From positions 1 through 64,000 of the forward strand of contig JAUNGE010000006.1 in assembly GCA_030524675.1 (NCBI GenBank): a DNA stretch of 64,000 nt. Direction: 5' to 3'. The stretch's first letter is position 1, and every line of letters begins with the position of its first letter. The translations under genes were made by a program, and so were the position numbers. Source of the DNA: a bacterium. Lineage in GTDB: Bacteria > Bacillota > Clostridia > Lachnospirales > Lachnospiraceae. The notes under the pieces were generated by a model. It saw nothing but the letters and a program-made list of their open reading frames with translations. It was not told the origin of the DNA and searched no databases. This document shows, one piece after another, positions 44,104 to 51,390 of the stretch.

Positions 44104-45114
44104 TCAGATTTGCCGGTAAAACAGTTCATGCTGGAGTTTTACCCGCTCCCGAATGGACTGCACAAAGGAATCTGGGCCAAGAACACGAATGACAGGGCCA
44201 AAGGAGAGAATTTCGATGAGAAGTTGAGGTTCATCCTCAATGTCATAGTAGATAGAGCAGTAATAGACTTGCTTCTCTTTGTCATATTCGGTCTGCTTTC
44301 TGTACTGGGCAAAATGAAGCATACAGCGTTCCAGAGAATTGCGCTGTCCGCTGATTTCTATGACAACAGGGGTGGGTGCTGGTGTGTGCATGTAGGTGAA
44401 ATCCGATGGATTTTTTTCATATCTGTCTGAAAATTCGCGTTTGGACAGCGTACATCCCTGAATCCGGCTCATGTTAAAGCAGTACTGATATTTGTTCCGT
44501 CTTCCAAAACAGGGAATGCAGACTACGCGGAATTTGTCGTCCCTGGAGGAATATAGGATTTCTTTGGGAATGACCTCATAGGTAGAACTGTTGCCCGTTT
44601 TTCCTGTATAAGCGACAAAAATGGCTTGTTTCTTTCCAGCGGCAGTCTGTTTTAGGGCGGAGAGAATGGTACGAAAATTTTTTTGATATTCGGGGGATTC
44701 ATATGGGTCGCGGTCCGAATAGCGGTCAAAATAATGAAAGTCCTGGGGTGTGCAGCATGGTGGGACATCCTTTAAAAACGCAGAGAGTTCCTGCTGCTCC
44801 TGTGCCGACAAAAACAGGGAGATGCGGATATCGGACAGCAGAAAAGCGAGCCAGGATTTCTGAAGATCCGTCATGGCATAATGCACTTCTGGATGGTGCA
44901 GGGCAGAAGTATAGCGGCCATCCGGCAGCTTTTTTAAAAATGGCCAGGATGCGTCAAGGAGTTTCGGTACAATGGAAAGTGCACTCTCTCCAAAACCCTG
45001 TGCTCTTGCCAGAGACTCGATTTCCTGTCTGGTGAGAGGATGCAGAGAAGCTTCTAACAGAATGTGCCGGATGATATGATAATAGCGACTGTGTATTTTC
45101 TCAAATAATTCCAT
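44104..45114 (-). CDS. WYL-domain transcriptional regulator
   Basis: 336-residue regulator with a winged-helix N-terminus (about 1-60, TRQEIESLARAQGFGESALSIVPKLLDAS) and a C-terminal half of WYL type (about 150-330), where the Lys/Tyr/Arg pocket seen in VAYTGKTGNSSTYEVIPKEIL and DKFRVVCIPCFGRRNKYQYCF would sense a ligand, often a nucleic acid or nucleotide. It is the first of two WYL regulators flanking ferritin and rtcB; its C-terminus converges with mfd. The ribosome site before ATG 45114 is weak. Target genes are unknown, ferritin being the nearest downstream-facing neighbour. Confidence 0.8.
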   Translation of the reverse strand: MELFEKIHSRYYHIIRHILLEASLHPLTRQEIESLARAQGFGESALSIVPKLLDASWPFLKKLPDGRYTSALHHPEVHYAMTDLQKSWLAFLLSDIRISLFLSAQEQQELSAFLKDVPPCCTPQDFHYFDRYSDRDPYESPEYQKNFRTILSALKQTAAGKKQAIFVAYTGKTGNSSTYEVIPKEILYSSRDDKFRVVCIPCFGRRNKYQYCFNMSRIQGCTLSKREFSDRYEKNPSDFTYMHTPAPTPVVIEISGQRNSLERCMLHFAQYRKQTEYDKEKQVYYCSIYYDIEDEPQLLIEILSFGPVIRVLGPDSFVQSIRERVKLQHELFYRQI

Positions 45115-45274
45115 AAATAAGACCTTATATTGTTATGTTTAAGTACATCTTGGAGTACTTGAGTGAGGTGACGGAGACATTATCCTGGCAGGAATCTTTG
45201 TTTGATAAGAGAATCCCTGCCAGTGATGTCTGCCTGTCAGGCAGGTAGTGGAGAGAATGCAGTTAATAATACAG

Positions 45275-45787
45275 TTACAGCACAAGAGATGGCGCTGCGT
45301 ACACACGTGTCTTCAGCTCGCTGTCAAGCATGTAGAGTCCCTTCGGGTCGCTTCCAAACAGTTCCATTCTTGTAATAAGGTCATGTGCATTGGATTCTTC
45401 CTCGCCCTGCTCCTTCACAAACCAGTCCAGAAACTGCATGGTTCTGAAATCTCTCACATCCTGTGCGGTTGCGTACAGGTTGTAAATCAGGCTTGTCACA
45501 TACTCTTCATGAGCAAGTCCGGCTTTTAACGGGTCCATCAAAGTTTCTAATGTGGTGTCTGGTTTATCGATGGCATCCAGTGTGACAACCGCATTGTTGT
45601 TCAGAAGATACTGATTGAACAGCATGGCATGGTCTCTTTCCTCCTGAGCTTGCACCTGATACCAGTTTGCAAATCCGGCTAATCCTTTGCTCTGGTAGAA
45701 GTTTGCAAAATTCAGATACAAATAAGCGGAATAAAACTCTTTGTTTACCTGCTGCACTAATAATTCTTTTACTTGGTCTTTTAACAT
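45275..45787 (-). CDS. ftnA: Ferritin (non-heme iron storage protein)
   Basis: 170-residue four-helix ferritin that oxidises Fe2+ and stores ferric mineral inside a 24-mer. The ferroxidase ligands are visible: Glu in NKEFYSAYLYL, Glu and His in QAQEERDHAMLF (about 48-55), Glu in LAHEEYV and Glu/Gln in FVKEQGEEES. The C-terminal fifth helix is short. The ATG at 45787 follows AGGAGGGCAAATCC. A double hairpin (CTGGCAGG/CCTGCCAG at 45185-45223 and TGCCTG/CAGGCA) lies downstream of the stop but lacks a T run. Confidence 0.95.
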   Translation of the reverse strand: MLKDQVKELLVQQVNKEFYSAYLYLNFANFYQSKGLAGFANWYQVQAQEERDHAMLFNQYLLNNNAVVTLDAIDKPDTTLETLMDPLKAGLAHEEYVTSLIYNLYATAQDVRDFRTMQFLDWFVKEQGEEESNAHDLITRMELFGSDPKGLYMLDSELKTRVYAAPSLVL

Positions 45788-45917
45788 GGATTTGCCCTCC
45801 TGTGATAATTTTTGTACTTTCTATTTCCTATCATAGTGCAAATTTCACAGGAGGTCAAACCAAAAATCATATAAAAGGTGATATGCATAGTGTATGCTAT
45901 CGTTTGCTCTTTTTGGG

Positions 45918-47150
45918 TTATCCTTTTACAACGCCAATGGTATGCAGTCTCTTCACTGGAGTTACAAGGTCCAGCTGATTGTTCATAACTGTGTCAATGT
46001 CCTTGTACGCGAAGCGGCTTTCCTCCGCCACATCGCTCTTGTTTTTCTTCCCCAGAATGACTCCCTGTTTTGCCAGATCGACCATGACCTGCTCGCAGGT
46101 GAATGTTGCCATGGCGCCCTTTCTGGAATACTGGCGGCCTGCTCCGTGGGAGGAGGAGCAGAAGCTTTCCGGATTGCCCTTTCCCATCACGACATAGCTG
46201 TAAGACCCCATAGCGCCTGGAATCACTGCCAACTCGCCATTTCTTGCTCTCACAGCCCCTTTTCTGTGAACCCACACATTCTGGTCATAGTGATGTTCCA
46301 GAGAGGCATAATTGTGATGACAGTTGATTTCGTCTGTGAAGGAGAGTTCCAGGTCCGTATATTTTCCAATCCATTTCTGCAGGATGGATTTTACAACAAG
46401 CATCATTTTTTCGCGGTTCTCCTTTGCAAATTCCAGGGAGAGGTTCATCCAGTTGATATACTGCTTTCCCTCTTTGGAATCCACCGGAAGAAACGCCAGG
46501 CGGTATTCATCCGGCACGGTGCTGTACCATTTCTGATTCAGGTCGCGTGCCTTGTTGTGGAAGTAATCGCAGATAGTCTTTCCAAAATGGCGGCTTCCGG
46601 AGTGAATCATCACAGAGAGATACCCCTCATCGTCTGCTTGAAGTTCAATAAAGTGGTTGCCGCCGCCAAGTGTTCCAATCTGGAAATATCCGGCGTCAAG
46701 CTGTCCCAAAAGTTCAGCATCTTCCTCATAAAGAGATAACTCGTCAAATGCTTTGTCCAGTGTATAGCACGGCATCTCTGTCTTGTGGTGTGCGAAACCG
46801 ACTGGAATATTTCTTAAAATATCTCCGACGATTGCCTGAATCAGTGTGCCGTTTCCTGTCATAATGTTCTTGATTTCATCTACTTTGATGTTGGTTCCCA
46901 CATATGCCATACCACAGCCGATATCCACGCCGACCGCGTTTGGAATGATCACACCTTTCGTTGCGATGACGCCGCCGATCGGCATTCCCATGCCTGTATG
47001 GGTGTCCGGCATCAAACAAACCCATTTATGAAGGAAAGGCAGTTCTGCCAGATGGTATGCCTGTTCCAGGCAGCTTTCCTCCAAATCTTCTCTGCTGTTT
47101 AACCAGATTTTCATAACGCCTTTCTCATTTTTTCCCTGCATAACAAACAT
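45918..47150 (-). CDS. rtcB: RtcB family RNA ligase
   Basis: GTP- and Mn-dependent ligase joining 2',3'-cyclic phosphate or 3'-phosphate RNA ends to 5'-OH ends, used in RNA repair. The 410 residues include MPDTHTGMGMPIGGV, the metal-binding Cys in GVDIGCGMAYVG, GGGNHFIELQ, HSGSRHFGK and the guanylated His in SSSHGAGRQYSRKGA. The start ATG 47150 is preferred over a GTG three codons earlier, which is too close to AAGGAAAGG. It is divergent from a WYL regulator. No RNA 3'-phosphate cyclase (rtcA) or archease gene lies nearby. Confidence 0.93.
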   Translation of the reverse strand: MFVMQGKNEKGVMKIWLNSREDLEESCLEQAYHLAELPFLHKWVCLMPDTHTGMGMPIGGVIATKGVIIPNAVGVDIGCGMAYVGTNIKVDEIKNIMTGNGTLIQAIVGDILRNIPVGFAHHKTEMPCYTLDKAFDELSLYEEDAELLGQLDAGYFQIGTLGGGNHFIELQADDEGYLSVMIHSGSRHFGKTICDYFHNKARDLNQKWYSTVPDEYRLAFLPVDSKEGKQYINWMNLSLEFAKENREKMMLVVKSILQKWIGKYTDLELSFTDEINCHHNYASLEHHYDQNVWVHRKGAVRARNGELAVIPGAMGSYSYVVMGKGNPESFCSSSHGAGRQYSRKGAMATFTCEQVMVDLAKQGVILGKKNKSDVAEESRFAYKDIDTVMNNQLDLVTPVKRLHTIGVVKG

Positions 47151-47417
47151 ATTTGTCACATCCTTTCCTTAAAATATCTGAAGTCAATCTTGTTTGGATT
47201 TGAAATCATTCTTGGTGCTTTTTTGAAGCCAATTCTGTTTGTTTTTTGGAACAGTCCTGTTTAGGAGCTGATACTATCATACTGGATTTTGATGGAAATA
47301 TCATATAAAAAACTTTGCGAACTCTAGGGAATGCTGATAAGATAATAACAGAACAGTAGAGTAATAGAACAGCAGAAGTGCAAGGTTGCAGCAGGCAGTG
47401 GAGGAGACAGGACAGAT

Positions 47418-48662
47418 ATGGCTGAATTTCAGGAGTTAATCAAAAATTTTGACAAAATCCGTGATTATATGCGGCAGTTTTATATTTATGGGTTCAAAGT
47501 ACGAAGTGAGTACAAGGAGAAGAGTCCCCGCACATATGACAATGAGCGGCGCCGTATTGAGAGCTATCTGGCGGATTATATGCAGTCTTCTTATTCTTCC
47601 AAGGGAAAACAGGTATTTTTGAATATTGACAGCAAGTCTGTTCCGCAGAATCCCCTGTATGCTGCGTGGAAGTCAAAGAGTTTTACAGATAATGACATTC
47701 TGCTGCACTATTTTATACTGGATATTTTGTGGGATGAGCAGACTTCACAGATGAAGGTGTCTGATTTGGCGGACAGGATTTCTCTGGACTATGGAGTGGC
47801 GTTTGACAGTCAGACAGTGAGGCTGAAGCTGCGGGAGTATGAAAATCTGGGAATCTTGAAGAGCCGTGCAGACAAAAAGTCAGTGTACTATTCTCTAAAT
47901 AGAAACTGTATATCGCCGTCTACGCTGGAACATCTGCTGGATGCGCTGAAATTCTTTCAGGAAGCCGCTCCGCTCGGCGTAATCGGAAGCACCATTCTGG
48001 ATGATTTTCAGGTGGAAAATGACCTGTTCCGCTTTCAGAACCACTACATTGTTCACACATTGGAGGATGGGGTGCTAATAACGATTCTGAAGGCAATTCG
48101 TGAACATCAGAAATTGTGTTTTGAAAACTTCAGCAGCAGGTCGCAGCAGGTGCAGATGATTTCGGGGCTGCCATTGAAAATTTTTGTCAGCACACAGACA
48201 GGGCGCCGCTATGTCTGTGTGTATCTGGAGAAACGGAGGCGGTTTCAGAACATCCGCCTGGATGCCATCAGACATGTCACGCCGGAAGGGTATGTGTCTG
48301 ACGAGATGTTTTTGAAGATGCAGAGACTTTTGAATCGAAATATTCCACTCTGCTGGGGTGTATCTTTCGGAAATCATGCTTCCAGAAAGGAAGAGATCTA
48401 TCTGAAACTTTGGATAGATGAGGAAAAGGAATCTTTTGTCTTAAATCGCCTGTACAGAGAAGGAAGAGGCGGCGAGGTGATTCGGGTCGAAAAAAATGTG
48501 TATCTGTATTCGGGGACATTTTTTGATACAAATGAAATTCTTCCCTGGGTGAAAACCTTTACTGGACGGATTCTGGATATTCAGGGAAGCAATGCGTTTG
48601 TGATTGCAAAGCTTTGTCATGACCTTGACAAAATGTATGAGATGTATGCAGAGGATACATGA
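47418..48662 (+). CDS. WYL-domain transcriptional regulator, divergent from rtcB
   Basis: 414 residues. The N-terminus (about 1-60) is Tyr/Arg-rich (FYIYGFKVRSEYKEKSPRTYDNERRRIESYLADYM), then a winged-helix region at about 100-155 (MKVSDLADRISLDYGVAFDSQTVRLKLREYENLGILKS), and a WYL ligand domain at about 215-310 (LITILKAIREHQKLCFENFSSR, LKIFVSTQTGRRYVCVYLEKRR). It starts 268 bases from the rtcB start on the opposite strand, so it is the best candidate regulator of rtcB; the ligand may be damaged RNA or a nucleotide (inference from WYL biology). Confidence 0.82.
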   Translation: MAEFQELIKNFDKIRDYMRQFYIYGFKVRSEYKEKSPRTYDNERRRIESYLADYMQSSYSSKGKQVFLNIDSKSVPQNPLYAAWKSKSFTDNDILLHYFILDILWDEQTSQMKVSDLADRISLDYGVAFDSQTVRLKLREYENLGILKSRADKKSVYYSLNRNCISPSTLEHLLDALKFFQEAAPLGVIGSTILDDFQVENDLFRFQNHYIVHTLEDGVLITILKAIREHQKLCFENFSSRSQQVQMISGLPLKIFVSTQTGRRYVCVYLEKRRRFQNIRLDAIRHVTPEGYVSDEMFLKMQRLLNRNIPLCWGVSFGNHASRKEEIYLKLWIDEEKESFVLNRLYREGRGGEVIRVEKNVYLYSGTFFDTNEILPWVKTFTGRILDIQGSNAFVIAKLCHDLDKMYEMYAEDT

Positions 48663-48699
48663 ACTTCGTAGGAAATCTGAAGCGGAAATTCCTTTTTGG

Positions 48700-48960
48700 C
48701 GTATTTCATGTATATTAATCCAAATATTACAGATAATAGGGCTAAGATATGAAAAATCAAGTACGCTTTGGCGTACCCCAGCGAGGCGTGTGTCATTGCG
48801 CAGGATGGCAAATAACTGCTGTGCGCCTCTGCAGCCTGCCGGAGACTGCATCCTAGAGAGAGATTAGACTTTCAGCAGGATACGTTTGCTGGAAACATAT
48901 CGCCTGCTCACTTGCGGAGGTGGAGTCTTCGAGCGATAAGATAAAATACGACAAATGGAG
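48700..48960 (+). promoter_or_regulatory. Structured untranslated region before spoVT
   Basis: Non-coding stretch with several stems: GTACGC/GCGTAC (48761-48776), TTTCAGCA with TGCTGGAAA (about 48869-48894) and TATCGC/GCGATA (about 48898-48940) enclosing the region just before the ribosome site. CGCAGGATG and GGAGACTGCATCC-type complements allow other folds. I match it to no known riboswitch. It may be a folded leader or decayed sequence. Confidence 0.3.
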
Positions 48961-48970
48961 GAGACTAAAA

Positions 48971-49519
48971 ATGAAAGCAACTGGAATTGTCCGTAGAATA
49001 GACGATTTGGGAAGAGTAGTGATTCCTAAGGAAATCCGAAGAACGCTCCGGTTACGAGAGGGAACGCCTCTGGAAATTTTTACTGACAGAGAAGGGGAAA
49101 TCATTTTGAAGAAATATTCCCCTATGGTGGAGCTGACAGCATTTGCGTCACAGTATGCAGATGCCATGGCGCAGACCACAGGGCATATGGTTTGTATCAC
49201 AGACCGCGATCAGGTGGTGGCAGTTTCGGGAGGGCCAAGAAAAGATTTGCTGCAAAAACCCATCAGTACACAGTTGGAACATCTGATTTCTGACCGCATG
49301 GTGAGTCTTGCGGGAAAAGATGAAAAAGCGTTTATTCCTCTGGTGGATGGAGAGATGGAGGGCATCAGCGCGCAGGCAGTAGCACCAATTATCTGCGAGG
49401 GAGATGCCATCGGGGCAGTAGCTGTTTTGAGTCGGGAACCGAGGGCTAGATTCGGTGATACGGAGACAAAACTGGTGACAACGGCGGCTAGTTTTCTGGG
49501 ACGCCAGATGGAGAGTTAG
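48971..49519 (+). CDS. spoVT: Stage V sporulation protein T (AbrB-type transition regulator)
   Basis: 182-residue forespore transcription regulator. The N-terminal 50 residues are the swapped-hairpin AbrB DNA-binding fold (MKATGIVRRIDDLGRVVIPK, then EIRRTLRLREGTPLEIFTDR), and residues about 55-180 are a GAF-like domain (YADAMAQTTGHMVCITDRDQVVAVSGG). In Bacillus it tunes sigma-G genes and spore germination. Length equals the family norm. The ATG follows AATGGAGGAGACTAAAA. A terminator follows at once, and beyond it the sequence becomes accessory. Confidence 0.95.
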   Translation: MKATGIVRRIDDLGRVVIPKEIRRTLRLREGTPLEIFTDREGEIILKKYSPMVELTAFASQYADAMAQTTGHMVCITDRDQVVAVSGGPRKDLLQKPISTQLEHLISDRMVSLAGKDEKAFIPLVDGEMEGISAQAVAPIICEGDAIGAVAVLSREPRARFGDTETKLVTTAASFLGRQMES

Positions 49520-49528
49520 AAACATGTG

Positions 49529-49568
49529 AGGTGGGGAGCCGGTTGTGGGCCTTCCCACCTTTATTTTT
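49529..49568 (+). terminator. Intrinsic terminator of spoVT
   Basis: GGTGGG (49530-49535) pairs with CCCACC (49554-49559), extended by inner GGG/CCC-type pairs, and is followed by TTTATTTTTG. Confidence 0.75.
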
Positions 49569-49592
49569 GTATTAATTGGCCCGCCATGGCGG

Positions 49593-50069
49593 ATGAATGA
49601 TAAGTTGGAAAAGGAAGTTGTCGCTTTTCTGAACAATCGGGAAGGCGGCATTCTTTATATTGGCGTAGATGATGATGGAAACCCGGTGGGCGTATCAGTG
49701 TTGGACGAAACGCAGTTAAAGATTGCGGATCGTATTAAAAACAATATTCTGCCATCTACAATGGGATTATTTGATATTGTCACTGATGTAGCTGATGGTA
49801 TTCCCGTTATTAAAATTTTGATTTCCAATGGAACTGAAAAACCGTACTATATTAAAAAGTAGGGAATGTCACCAAATGGTTGTTTTATCAGGATGGGAAC
49901 ATCTTCTCAGCCTATGACAACATCCATGATTGATGATTTGTATAGCAAACGGATTCATACTACTCTGCGTAGTATTCCCTCTCCCAGGCAGGATTTGACG
50001 TTTGCACAGCTGAAAATTTATTTGCCGTCTCCTGATGATAAGGTTTGGAATGGATGTGTTCCAGATTAG
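49593..50069 (+). pseudogene. Broken AlbA_2/Schlafen-type ATP-binding protein gene
   Basis: Remnant of a putative DNA-binding AlbA_2 (Schlafen-like) protein. The first piece (49593-49862) begins KLEKEVVAFLNNREGGILYI and GVDDDGNPVGV, the usual AlbA_2 signature, but lacks the family's opening residues. It ends KPYYIKK at a TAG at 49860-49862; the same frame then continues directly with GMSPNGCFIRMGTSSQP and IPSPRQDLTFAQLKIY, exactly what follows KPYYIKKY in intact relatives, so a Tyr codon has become amber. After LKIY the similarity stops and the frame ends at 50069, so the C-terminal half is deleted. Debris of a mobile or defence-type gene. Confidence 0.75.
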
Positions 50070-50225
50070 ACTGGAGTTTTCTCACTTTATTTTGCGGGAA
50101 AAATCGAGTATAATGTGTATGATATAAACAGTTATCCATTAAGGTACCGCCATTGCCGATCTGGAATAGCGTATTGCCAATGCGTTCACTGGCGAGCGTG
50201 TGAAAAAGTAAAGGAGGGCTTGTCT

Positions 50226-50465
50226 ATGATGGCAGATGAGAAGATAAAAAATTCTAATGAGCTTGAATTTGCCGTATTCTGTATTGAAAATGTTGCGGCA
50301 AAGCTGGGTGTGGGTGCAGAGCGTGTCTATCAGGCATTTACCGAAAAGAGTGATATTCTGAACGGTTATATTGTGCCGGAATATGAAGTGCTGCACACTC
50401 AGAGCAGGGAATATATCATAGATGACCTCCTTGATGTGATGAAAGAAAGGGGCGTGGAAGTATGA
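50226..50465 (+). CDS. DUF3791 domain protein (small module gene 1)
   Basis: 79-residue protein matching DUF3791: ELEFAVFCIENVAAKLGVGA, then ERVYQAFTEKSDILNGYIVP and a C-terminal helix ending DDLLDVMKERGVEV. Such genes often precede a DUF3990 gene. The ATG at 50226 follows AAAGGAGGGCTTGTCT; an ATG directly after is also possible. A TATAAT at 50109-50114 may be its promoter. Its stop overlaps the next start (ATGA), so translation is coupled. It may be an antidote or adaptor for DUF3990, but that is inference from arrangement. Confidence 0.82.
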   Translation: MMADEKIKNSNELEFAVFCIENVAAKLGVGAERVYQAFTEKSDILNGYIVPEYEVLHTQSREYIIDDLLDVMKERGVEV

Positions 50466-50713
50466 TTCTCTATCATGGTTCTTTTTTAGAAATTGCACAA
50501 CCGGATTTGGTTCATTCCCGCTCTAATGTAGACTTCGGGCGTGGCTTTTATGTCACACCTCTGTATGAGCAGGATGCAAAGTGGTGCGGAAAATTCAAAC
50601 GCCGAGGAAAAGACGGTATTATTTCAAAATATGAAAAGCCGAACCTGCAAATTTGTTTTCGTACAGAAAAAGCACTGTCTTTGCTGCATTTTGAAGGGAG
50701 TGAAAGACTATGA
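50462..50713 (+). CDS. DUF3990 domain protein, internally deleted
   Basis: 83 residues. The first part (YHGSFLEIAQPDLVHSRSNVDFGRGFYVTPL) is the conserved start of DUF3990, a family with an ADP-ribosyltransferase-like beginning. After about residue 57 (KDGIISKYE) the chain jumps to KPNLQICFRTEKALSLLHFEGS, which in full-length relatives of roughly 160-180 residues is the C-terminal end (as I recall the family). The join falls on a repeated YE codon pair, as expected for an in-frame deletion between short direct repeats. The product has probably lost its central active region. Its ATG and TGA overlap both neighbouring genes. Confidence 0.75.
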   Translation: MILYHGSFLEIAQPDLVHSRSNVDFGRGFYVTPLYEQDAKWCGKFKRRGKDGIISKYEKPNLQICFRTEKALSLLHFEGSERL

Positions 50714-50934
50714 CGGCAAATCCGATTTTGCTTCAAAAAAAATACAGTCGTGTTATTGAGCGTTTTGCAAAACAACAGGGACTTTCACTGGATGCGGCGT
50801 TGAATTTTTTCTATCATTCCGAGGTTTATCAGCTGATGCGGGACGGCGTATCGGATATGCACTGCATGAGTGATGCATATTTGGCGGATGAACTGGAGCA
50901 GGAATATCAGATAGACCCCGATAATGCCCGATAA
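50710..50934 (+). CDS. DUF3791-like small protein (module gene 3)
   Basis: 74 residues, TANPILLQKKYSRVIERFAKQ, then LDAALNFFYHSEVYQLMRDG and an acidic tail with DAYLADELEQEY. The pattern is that of the short protein that follows DUF3990 genes in Firmicutes and resembles DUF3791. The start overlaps the DUF3990 stop (ATGA-like CTATGA) and so depends on coupled translation. All three genes form one transcript. It looks intact even though its partner is truncated. Confidence 0.72.
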   Translation: MTANPILLQKKYSRVIERFAKQQGLSLDAALNFFYHSEVYQLMRDGVSDMHCMSDAYLADELEQEYQIDPDNAR

Positions 50935-51052
50935 TACCATAAAAGTGCTGGCAATTTGCGGAATTTCAGATGCTATGCATTATGAAGTGGCGGCAACGAT
51001 GGCAGATCAGCTTCGCAGAGAAATACAGAGTAAACATATTCAGAAAATATAG
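50924..51052 (+). CDS. Possible 42-codon coupled open reading frame
   Basis: An ATG at 50924 lies inside the end of the preceding gene and opens MPDNTIKVLAICGISDAMHY, then EVAATMADQLRREIQSKH, ending at TAG 51050-51052. The composition is protein-like and the start is suitably overlapped, but there is no separate ribosome site and I recognise no family. It may be the remaining head of a longer lost gene. Confidence 0.35.
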   Translation: MPDNTIKVLAICGISDAMHYEVAATMADQLRREIQSKHIQKI

Positions 51053-51103
51053 AAATTTTATTGTATATGATGGGAAAATGTTGGAAGTAGTACAGTTTTC
51101 CCG

Positions 51104-51132
51104 TTGTACAATGAAAATTTTTATGATATAAT
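51104..51132 (+). promoter_or_regulatory. Promoter of the pel operon
   Basis: TTGTAC (51104-51109), a 17-base spacer ending in TGA, and TATAAT (51127-51132) form an extended -10 sigma-A promoter about 75 bases before the first start codon. No c-di-GMP riboswitch was recognised in the short leader. Confidence 0.65.
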
Positions 51133-51206
51133 GATGCCCATGAGAATTTGGAAATCTAATGAAAAGTTTCATATAAACCAGGAGATAAGGCAAGGGGAGT
51201 TGTGAG

Positions 51207-51389
51207 ATGGCATCGATTTTGATCACAGGAAATACAGGGCTGTTTGCGCCCGAGTTTTTTGAGCTGGCTGCAGCTTACTGCCAGATAGTGATAGCAGATA
51301 GTCGGGTGGGGGGGGGTAAAACCAGAACGAAAAAAAATTCACATCCATCCGATCCTACCTTCCGAGGAAAAATTCGGGCAGCTTTTTGA
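51207..51389 (+). CDS. pelD: Epimerase-like N-terminus of PelD, cut off by a frameshift
   Basis: The frame opens at ATG 51207, seven bases after AAGGGGAG, and begins with a Rossmann motif, SILITGNTGLFAPEFFELAA, of extended short-chain dehydrogenases/epimerases. After IADSRV it runs into nine G residues (51308-51316) and then into a meaningless KTRTKKNSHPSDPT tail, stopping at 51387-51389 after 60 codons. In the next frame the DNA reads VKPERKKIHIHPILPSEEKF and joins the long downstream frame. Eight G (or eleven) would make one continuous protein of about 711 residues. As it stands, this piece alone would be non-functional. Confidence 0.7.
   Translation: MASILITGNTGLFAPEFFELAAAYCQIVIADSRVGGGKTRTKKNSHPSDPTFRGKIRAAF
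51308..51316 (+). repeat. pelD: Poly-G tract (G9) at the frame break of pelD
   Basis: Nine consecutive G inside the coding sequence, starting after CGGGT. The two frames that carry the two halves of the epimerase-like domain meet exactly here. Tracts of this length are prone to slipped-strand mispairing in replication and also to sequencing error. Confidence 0.8.
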
Positions 51390-51390
51390 T

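Noticed and set aside
45185-45245. Terminator after ferritin
   Set aside because: Two good stems exist, but neither is followed by a T run on the minus strand; recorded only in the ferritin entry.
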